A DNA stretch of 64,000 bases from Phoma sp. XZ068 (Eukaryota; Ascomycota; Dothideomycetes; Pleosporales; Didymellaceae): NCBI GenBank assembly GCA_004835665.1, contig RBKR01000005.1, positions 186,001 to 250,000 on the forward strand, in the 5' to 3' direction. Under the pieces are notes generated by a model. That model searched no databases. It had not been told where the DNA came from and was given only the letters and a program-made list of their open reading frames with translations. A program made the position numbers and the translations under genes. Of the stretch, positions 56,470-64,000 are shown piece after piece; the first letter of the stretch is position 1; each line of letters begins with the position of its first letter.

Positions 56470-58287
56470 ATGCCGTACCCTTTTATGCTTGGTAGTGCGC
56501 TACTACGAACCCAACGAACTGCGCTTCCCCGCACATTCTGCCGCTTCAAGTCCATCACCGCGGCCATTGAAAAGGGCAGAGGCAGCGGACCAGACCGATT
56601 CTCAGGACCGCGATCGAGCAGTCGCCCACGCACGAGCTTTCGCGATGATCAGGTGACGGAATTCCGCGGTGAACGCGGTGAGCAAGCAGAAGGCAGATCA
56701 CGACCGTCACGCAGCAAATCATCCATCGGCGCACGACGCAGGAGATGGGAGGACGAAGATGTTGCGCCCAGGCGGAAAGAGCTGAGGAAGAGCGGTTTCA
56801 GGCCGGACGAGTCTGCTGTTGACCGCCGCATACGGGAGCAGGACCGCGAGAAGCCTTCGTATGAACGCTCATCGGGCGGCGACAGGCCCAGGCGATTCGA
56901 CGACCGATCAGAGCGACCAGACAGGTTTGCAGCCCGTTCAGGAGGCCGAGAGACACGGTCGGAGCGGAGAGATGCACCTCGGCGCGGCCGTGAAGACTTG
57001 GACGAGGGCGACAGACCACGCAGGGCCGAAAGGACATTCGACCGCAGCGAGAGATCGGACGACAGACGCTTCCCTCGTGCCGCAGACCGCAGTGCCCGTT
57101 CTGACGACCGCCGTCCCGCAAGAACATTTGACCGTGAGGACCGCCGTCCCGCAAGAACATTCGACCGTGAGGACAGACCTGTTCCCCGCAACGACCGTGA
57201 CGACAGACGCTCCCCTCGAAACGACCGAGACTCGAGAACCTCGCAATCCGACCTCCCAGAACGCCCCATCCCTTCCCGCGCCTCCCCCTACGACCGCGCC
57301 CCCGAGTCCCTCCCGTACACCACCGCCGCCAGTGAATTCATCTACGGCTACTCCAGCGTGCTCGCTGCAATCCGCGCCAGCCGTCGCCAATTCTACAAGC
57401 TCTACGTCAACAGCCGGGGCCTCAACCGAGACGTCCTGCTTGCGCGCGCCAAAGCCGCCAACCTGCGCCAAATCACCCGCGAGGTAGGCGACCAGTACGA
57501 CCGCGCCTTCGACAAGGCGAGTAGCGGCCGCCCACACAACGGCTTCATCTTGGAGGCGAGCCCGCTGCCCGTCCCTCCCATCACAGAACTGAAGGAGTGC
57601 GTCCGTGAAGAAGGCAAATTCGAAGTCGTCCTCGGCCCGCAAACAAAAGAAGAACTCGCCGTCAACGGCACACGCACATCCTACCCATACAAAAGCGCCA
57701 CCTCCCGCTACCCCCTCATCCTCTACCTCGACGGCGTCCTCGACGAAGGCAACCTCGGCGCCATCGCCCGCTCCGCCTACTTCCTCGGCGTCGAAGCCAT
57801 CATAACGCCAACCCGACAATCCGCACCGTGGTCGCACATCGCCATCAAAGCCTCCGCCGGTGCCGCCGAAAGCATCCCCATCTTCAAAGTCTCAGAACCC
57901 GCAGACTTCCTCGGCAAAGCCTCCCGCAACGGATGGCGCTGCTACGCCGCCGACGCCATCCCCGAACTTCCACGCGCAGAACGAGATGCTGAAACTGATA
58001 ACTCGTCTGACATCGTGTACACGCTTGCGCGATCGTCGAAGCGGCTCGTCGAGCATGCTCCTGTGTCTGAACACCCAACTATCCTTATGATGGGCGCGGA
58101 GGGAACGGGGCTGAAAGCCAGTTTACTTAATATTGCGCACTACAAGGTTGGCATCAAGCATGGGCGGGAGGTCGATGAGGTGGGTGTGGATTCGTTGAAT
58201 GTGAGTGTTGCGGCGGGTTTGTTGTGTCATGATATTTTGAGGGTGAAGAAGGTTGGTGAACGGGATCCTGAGAATGTGGTGTTTTAA
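56470..58287 (+). CDS. MRM1: Mitochondrial rRNA 2'-O-methyltransferase Mrm1 (SpoU family)
   Basis: Single-exon gene, 605 aa. The N-terminus (MPYPFMLGSALLRTQRTALP) looks like a mitochondrial targeting sequence. Residues about 35-275 are an extraordinarily Arg/Asp-rich disordered region (RPRRFDDRSERPDRF, ERSDDRRFPRAADRS, DDRRPARTFDREDRRPARTF). The SpoU/TrmH part begins EFIYGYSSVLAAIRASRRQF (substrate-binding L30e-like lobe). It continues with the knotted SAM-binding fold: ILYLDGVLDEGNLGAIARSA, AIITPTRQSAPWSHIAIKAS, TILMMGAEGTGLKASLL and VDSLNVSVAAGLLCHDIL. The catalytic Arg of NLGAIARSA is intact. Mrm1 methylates the peptidyl-transferase-loop guanosine of the mitochondrial large rRNA. Confidence 0.93.
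   Translation: MPYPFMLGSALLRTQRTALPRTFCRFKSITAAIEKGRGSGPDRFSGPRSSSRPRTSFRDDQVTEFRGERGEQAEGRSRPSRSKSSIGARRRRWEDEDVAPRRKELRKSGFRPDESAVDRRIREQDREKPSYERSSGGDRPRRFDDRSERPDRFAARSGGRETRSERRDAPRRGREDLDEGDRPRRAERTFDRSERSDDRRFPRAADRSARSDDRRPARTFDREDRRPARTFDREDRPVPRNDRDDRRSPRNDRDSRTSQSDLPERPIPSRASPYDRAPESLPYTTAASEFIYGYSSVLAAIRASRRQFYKLYVNSRGLNRDVLLARAKAANLRQITREVGDQYDRAFDKASSGRPHNGFILEASPLPVPPITELKECVREEGKFEVVLGPQTKEELAVNGTRTSYPYKSATSRYPLILYLDGVLDEGNLGAIARSAYFLGVEAIITPTRQSAPWSHIAIKASAGAAESIPIFKVSEPADFLGKASRNGWRCYAADAIPELPRAERDAETDNSSDIVYTLARSSKRLVEHAPVSEHPTILMMGAEGTGLKASLLNIAHYKVGIKHGREVDEVGVDSLNVSVAAGLLCHDILRVKKVGERDPENVVF
57106..57171 (+). repeat. Two-copy 33 bp tandem repeat inside MRM1
   Basis: Units 57106-57138 and 57139-57171 differ at one base (T/C) and encode two copies of DRRPARTFDRE in the Arg/Asp-rich linker. 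This indicates expansion of the linker by slippage or unequal exchange in 33 bp steps that preserve frame. Confidence 0.8.
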
Positions 58288-61120
58288 GGGAATGAATGAA
58301 TAAATAAGGGGGGTGGTGTATGATATTTGTAAAGTCCTGTACACATAGGCCCGGGATATATAGGGTTGTTGGACCTTGATGGGTGATAACGACGGCGATG
58401 CGAAATATGGAAAAAGATTATTTGGTAAAGCGTGGTTGTGTCGATTCACTTGAACACAAAGCAGCTCTCCTGAGGTGAAAACAGTGGCGTTTAGTATCCC
58501 GACACTCGCCTAATTCATAAATACGTATCAGCCTGACACTTTAGGTTCCACAGGACCACACTGTTCTGCTCACCTTAGGAGTTATGTCTAAACCGTAGTA
58601 ACATGATATGAAGGATCTACCTACTCTCACGGCAGTATGATGTTTCAGTGACAACTACAAACACTTGCCTGACACCGTAATATCGATGGCTATGTGGATA
58701 GAACGGCACAAGAGAGCTGTCTAGGTTGCTACGACGCTAGTAACTCTACGTACACTCTGTGGACTGGAGTCTGCCGTAAAAGTGGCTTGGGTGAGTGCTT
58801 AATTACTAAATTTAAACAATGGGTCCGTGACGCCGTCAGCCTACTCAATCGAGTATTGTATAGCAGCTATTAAGTGTAGCCAGGAATACACTAACCAAAA
58901 CTAGAGCTTCTAGTTCGACTAGCTTAGATCTAGTGACATTGAACTACATATGGATTTGAATGACGAGTGGTGAAGGCCGTCAACCTACTGGAAGGGGTAG
59001 TTTACAACACTGGCGGTGTCTTTGTACTCATCATGATCGTGTTCCTAGTACATCTAGGCAAAGACTTAGCTCTCATCGACGTGTCAAAGAAGGACCGAAT
59101 CTCCCGGGCAAAGACAATAACTCTTCGTAAAAGCTCTTAGATGTAAACGAAAAGGGCCGATTGGGTACACTATCCGTATATGTGAAAATAACCGTGTATT
59201 TCTGATCTTCCACCGTCCGTTGATACCATTGGAACTCCACTCGATATGAGTTTGGGTGAGGCTGGCCACTAGATGTGTCTAATCCTTCCAAAGATATAGT
59301 TCAAAATGACGGATGCAGGGCGCGTGCGGCGGGAGGGAGGGAGGGAAGGCCAATGCACACCCATGTATCCCGGCCCTCAACAATTGATGTTTGCCATGTC
59401 TCCGGTACACTCCGCTGGAAGGTGTGTCGTGTGCTGATCTGGAAATATCCGAATCCTAGATTCCATTCTGCAATCAGTTGAAGAGAGTGATATAATCAAT
59501 TACAAAGAGCATTGACCGATGGAAGTGATGGCATATCCCAATTAAGAGCCTTCGGTATACCTCACATGTCCTCGTGAAAGTGAGGTACTGCAAACCGTCA
59601 AGTCGATACGACGCTGCAGCCACAGTTGCGCAGACTAGCGCAGCGAAAGGGTGTCGCACTTCACGCACCCCGCCTCAACACATGCACTTCATAAGTCGTG
59701 AGATGGTGTCATCCTATCATTGCGCGCGGCTTATCAGTGTGCACAGAGGTCGGCCAATCAGCCGCTTCACGCCTCGAGTGAGGCTTGCTGCGTTCCCCGC
59801 ATCCTTCGTGCGTCTGCTCGGCTGTGTTGCTGCCGTTTAGTGGCGGTGAACGTGCTCTTATCTTATTGTTTGAATGGGAAATGTCGGTGGGCACCTGCCA
59901 GGGTAGGCAACTGTCAACATTGTCAACAATACAAGGCGACCTAGCACGCCGCAGCATCATCGGCAGATACAAGTTATTCAGTAAACATCGCGGTGCGGGA
60001 ATTGTTAAATTGTAAAGTTATCGTTGATGCGCGATATTCGTGATGATCCACATCACGATCCACTGGCGTGATGCAAGGAATGCCATTGTTCCAGCATGGC
60101 ATTTGCATATTGCGACCCCACGTGTTCGCGCGCAGACGTGCCCACTTCGCGTATCTGGCTGCTGGGTGGTGTGCTTATCGCCGATGGTCTGGTGACCTCT
60201 GAAACCACATCTTTCCAGGCATGGTCGCTCAAAGAGGACTGTCCCAACCCCAACAGCGTCGCGGCATTTCCCACTTTGTACCTTGATCACAGAATCGGGC
60301 TGGCATGTTACGCAGAGCACAGTGCGACAGTCTGAGTTGTCATGCGCGTCGGCGGAGGTGCAAGACTCTTTGCGGCTCACGAGACATGGAAAAAGAAAAG
60401 TGAGGTTTGTAGGGCCTTGGAATGAATGTTGAGCTGGCGGCAAGGTAAGGATACTGCCTGGCCGCAATTTCGAGGCCGTGGAGAGATCGGAGATGTGCGC
60501 GAGGTGCGCACGGTCGGTTTGCGCCACAAAGTTTGGCAACGGCGTCAGACCATCATCACAACAATGGCAAGAGCGACCTTGATGGACGTTTGAACCCACT
60601 AAAGTTGGTGTCTACAAGTATGCGGAGAATACCTTGGAGTAGGGTTTAGCAACGCGCTACACGCTATCAACTGAGCGCAAAGAAGTCCAAGCGGTGAGGC
60701 AACCGCGGGATGTTCTTCTTAGCGCCCCGACCCCCATGCCGTCATTATGCCTGGTCGGCCTCCATGGGACCATGACATGGGTAGCGCAAAACCAGGCTTG
60801 CCGTTCCAATACTCAAGCTTTTCCACGCTCGCGCCCCGATACCCCTACATATTGCTCCCAGCATGCATCTGCGCGCCTCCGCTCTGTAACCTGCACCCCT
60901 CCTGCAGGTTCTCTAGGATTGCGAGGATTTACAGCCCCCTCGACATCCCGAAACGTCGCGCCCCGCCCTGCTTGCGCGACTTCTGCACAGGCGATCATCG
61001 CCAGACCAAACAAGCATTGAGTTTTGTCCATCCACACAATAATCACGCATCTGTCCTACCACCAACCCCGCCCCTCGACAGCTTCACATCGCCACTACCA
61101 AGGAGAACACTCGAGGCATC
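58288..61120. other. Intergenic, partly AT-rich, no gene seen
   Basis: 2.8 kb. About 58450-58960 is AT-rich with CTAG/TTAG words and dense stops, similar in feel to the 39.4-42.6 kb island. A GGGAGGGAGGGAGGGA-like tract lies at about 59330. Frames on the minus strand at 60.0-60.6 kb start at non-ATG codons and overlap others. The last 300 bp are pyrimidine-rich and likely hold the promoter and leader of the tetraspan gene. Confidence 0.5.
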
Positions 61121-62024
61121 ATGACGCGCAGGAGCGTATACGCCGTGGGCCTTGTGTTCACACTCGTCTGCACCGCCATGACAATCGCCAGTATTGCCAT
61201 GCCGAGATGGGTATCATATCGCCCTGTGAGCTACCCTTATTCTCTATCATTGACATTTCACTAATAATATACAACAGAACGGCGAACGACAATACTCATA
61301 TGGCCTCCATTCACGCTGCTCCGCCGAAACAGGCACCTGCGTGCCCTTCCCTCGCACCTCCGACTGCGACAAAGACGCCTCCTTTTGCAACATGTGGCGC
61401 ACCGTTGGCTTCTTGATGAGCTTCGGCGTGGTTGTTGAGCTGTGCACGCTGGTCAGCTTTGTGGTCATCGTGGCCGGTGGCGTGCAGAGGAGGGTGCAAG
61501 GCTGGGGTGTTGTGGTGGGTGTTTTGATATTCAGCGCCTTCATCCAAGGCGCTGGTATGGCTATTGTGGTATGTTTTCAATCTCTATAGGGATTTACTAC
61601 GACCAAAATGCTAACATGTCGCAGTCATACGTCTTCGATCACGATGCACGATTCTTCGACGGATTCCATCTCGACTCCTCCTGGTCTATGTGCACCGCAT
61701 CTTGGACACTCCTCGTCGCCACAGCGCTAGGCATCACAGCATCCGCATACTACCTGCCAGCGGAAGGCGACTACGAGCTCATCCCAGAAATGGACATTGA
61801 GCCCGACGACCAGTGAGTTCGCCACACCAGGCGATTAGACCTTTCTAACGAAACGCAGGCTCCTCTCCCGCGTTGCAGCCTGGGACAACGGCTACAAACA
61901 CATCGGCTTCCAATACACCAACGAGCCCCCCGAACGAGACCCCGACATGATGAGCATTGCGTCCTTCCAGAGCAGACAGAGCATATCGAATTCTGTACGA
62001 TCGCCTTCCATGTCGCGCCGGTAG
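61121..62024 (+). CDS. Tetraspan membrane protein, SUR7/PalI-like
   Basis: Four exons: 61121-61225, 61278-61568, 61625-61812 and 61859-62024, giving 249 aa. Helix 1 is VYAVGLVFTLVCTAMTIASI. It is followed by the claudin-like W-containing start of an extracellular loop (MPRWVSYRPNGERQYSYGLH), four loop cysteines (RCSAETGTCVPF, DCDKDASFC) and MWRTVGFLMSFGVVVELCTL. Helix 3 is GWGVVVGVLIFSAFIQGAGM and helix 4 is SWTLLVATALGITASAYYLP. The cytoplasmic tail holds GDYELIPEMDIEPDD and a Ser-rich end. Topology and loop pattern place it in the fungal SUR7/PalI-like tetraspan group of plasma-membrane proteins. Specific function is unknown. All three introns (44-56 bp) restore frame, two of them at helix borders. 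Confidence 0.85.
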
Positions 62025-64000
62025 TTGAACTACCCCTCACGACCCCCCTCATCACCACCGATGAGGCATAATATCACTTGCACAAGATTGTAATGGCGGT
62101 GTTTTGGCATAACGGCGAAATGACTGCGTTTTGAGCGTTGTTTGGGTGCACGTTTTCTGCGGCGCGTGCGCCTCTATGGCGGATGATCCTGATTCTGGTT
62201 GTGGTTCTGATTCTGCGGCATTCATTCTGTTTATTGTTATGTGTGGCTTCGGCACGCTTGCTTCCTAATGATACCCCTCTGCTACTTATCCTGGTGGTTT
62301 TGGGCGAGTGGCTTCATGTTGTTTGGTATGTGCTTTGAGCGTAGAATTTGCAATCAATAGCGTTTTCGACTCGGCCACATACTCTTCTAAATCTTGGACG
62401 TTTCACAGTGAGGAGTACATTGTCGGTGTGGAGGTGGCCGTAATATAACAGCGTTTCCTATTGCTTGATACTCTAAATCATGCAGAGGGCCAGTCCGCAC
62501 AACAACGCTCAACAAGCAGTGCGTAATATTTCGAGTTTCATACCCTCCTCCATCCCACCTTCACCCTAACTTCCCATCCAATCTAGTGCAAGCATGTTCC
62601 TCCTTGGTCACCGCCTTACCCTATACACCAAGCATTCATCCCCATCAACCATCCGCCCCCTACGAAGTCATAGATCCCTATCCTCAAGTACACAGAACAC
62701 GTGGTATCCGTCAACGCACCAAAACTCACCAGGATCCACGCACTCCCCGTGTCTGCAGCGTAGGTGGTGCATGCACGGCTAGTCTAGCACGTCTCGTCTA
62801 CGCCAGCGAATCCCCACGCCATCGTGCGAGCGCAATAGCCGAGACTTCATTGAAAAAGCAAAGTGAGGCTCCCTTGGGGGAGCGAGGACTGTTTGTTCCC
62901 TTCTGCATTCGCTTGAAGGTCGATCTCAACGTTAATCGAATGGACGTTGGGATTTTCTTCTTTCGAGGATCGAGCGGAGGCGGTTTATGGTGGGACTGGA
63001 CATGCTGATTGGAGGGGTGTAGTCTGGACTGTGGGTTCTAGGGAGTGGCGTGTGGGGTGTGCATACTGTGGTACATTTACTCTGCTGATGCTGTATTGTT
63101 CAGTTGGTTGGAATCGAGATAGTTGCAGTGGGTTTGTGAAGCTGTTAATTCGAGGTATAGTGAGTGTTGGTTATTCGCTGATTTGTTGGTATTATATTAA
63201 GTAGCCGGAGTGTGTAACATGAGTGAGGTTACTTGATGAGGTCTTTTCAGTCGGCCTACACGATGAGGTAAGGATGGAGATAATTGCCCAAGGTTGAGTT
63301 GTTCTACAAGTTTGAACGAAGCAACGGGGTAATTCAGATATCAGAAAAGCGCCCTTCCTCGCCTTACCATGTCTCATCGGATTGTGCAATACGCCTCATG
63401 GAAAGAAAAAAGTTCATGATCGATTCCCTTTACTACTTTGAGGTGCTGGATACAACTGAGTCAACGTTGGAGTTGTGCGATTACGCTACGGTGGGAAGGT
63501 ATACTCAGTCAAGTGCGAACGAAATCCTGGGAGTGAAGAAACAGGAAAGTAATCTAGAAGGCTGAAGAAATATCGAGTGGCCTGCACACAATATTAGAGT
63601 CGAATAATAAGACTATACGCCTTTGTTTCTTGAAACTCCTCATACTTCATAGTGAGAGGCATATTTGGACCGAAAGAGATGGTCCGGTCATAAAATACTC
63701 CCAACAGAGAATGTTCACAAGCTCCTCGATCTCGAGTCGTGCAATCGCTATGCCCTGCTTACGCTGAAAGTGAGGTGAAGTGAGGTGGTGTTCTAGTCCG
63801 TCCGGCTGAAGAAGGACAAAACCTCCGACCGGCGGTTGTGGCGGTTGTGGCTGGGTCTGGCCATCTCCAACGAACCTCACCACATTTCATCGCTTTGACA
63901 ATCATCCTTCTTCCAGAACGAATTTACTGTATATGATCAATAAACCACTGAACAGTCACCTTCACATTTGTACAGAGGAAAACGGACTTCGCGCCGTACT
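62025..64000. other. Right edge, no gene supported
   Basis: 2 kb without a convincing gene. A frame at about 62.59-63.01 kb can be joined to an ATG at 62480 through a GTGCGT...TCTAG intron, but the phases do not agree with the longer frame. A GGCGGTTGTGGCGGTTGTGG direct repeat lies near 63835. A partial gene beyond the edge cannot be judged. Confidence 0.45.

Noticed and set aside
60018..60599. 193-codon minus-strand frame
   Set aside because: Begins at GTG and shows no domain or supported splice partner.
62480..63008. Possible two-exon small gene
   Set aside because: The intron would put exon 2 in a frame with an early stop. The long frame needs a non-ATG start. Too weak to call.
1..64000. 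tRNA genes, 5S rRNA, CRISPR arrays, intact transposons
   Set aside because: Looked for by eye using A/B-box-like words, the 5S consensus, terminal repeats and transposase or reverse transcriptase motifs. None was convincing, though reading by eye can miss a tRNA.

Overview
The window is nuclear DNA from a filamentous ascomycete fungus, most likely a Dothideomycete. The evidence is short 45-60 bp GT-AG introns, lariat-like CTAAC/CTAAT branch sequences, and fungus-restricted families: an Osh3-type oxysterol-binding protein, a SidL-type siderophore acyltransferase, Mrc1, a Mit1-like CHD remodeller, a Pth11-like rhodopsin-domain protein and a patatin/NB-ARC/TPR NLR. Nothing bacterial or viral was seen. 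The order level is inference.

Left part (1-13.9 kb): the 5' end of an OSH3 gene leaves the left edge. It is followed by a secreted CE16/GDSL acetylesterase, a 3.4 kb non-coding tract of strongly diverged repeats (about 4.0-7.4 kb), an orphan single-pass membrane protein, the mitoribosomal protein mS37/MRP10, and divergently from it a large unassigned acidic/basic nuclear-type protein.

Middle left (14-28 kb): a membrane-anchored cytochrome P450, mitochondrial Mn-superoxide dismutase back to back with a SidL-like hydroxyornithine N5-acyltransferase, adenylosuccinate lyase (ADE13), two weakly supported lineage-specific proteins, an intracellular-looking GH43 glycosidase and a MOSC-domain membrane protein.

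Middle right (28-39.4 kb): a C2H2 zinc-finger protein, then a compact block of housekeeping genes: the replication-checkpoint mediator MRC1, the ubiquinone hydroxylase COQ7 and the Paf1-complex subunit RTF1.

Right part (39.4-64 kb): a 3.6 kb AT-rich gene-free island lies directly upstream of a patatin-NB-ARC-TPR gene whose TPR units are nearly identical. A Pth11/rhodopsin-like seven-helix protein, a tiny secreted six-cysteine protein, a Mit1/CHD3-like remodeller with an easily missed first exon, the mitochondrial 2'-O-methyltransferase MRM1 and a tetraspan SUR7/PalI-like membrane protein follow. The last 2 kb hold no gene I can support.

The genes do not form one pathway. Several divergent pairs share short promoters (MRP10/893-aa protein, SOD2/sidL-like, COQ7/RTF1, MIT1/MRM1). 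The most interesting regions are the NLR locus with its AT-rich flank and the degenerate repeat array.
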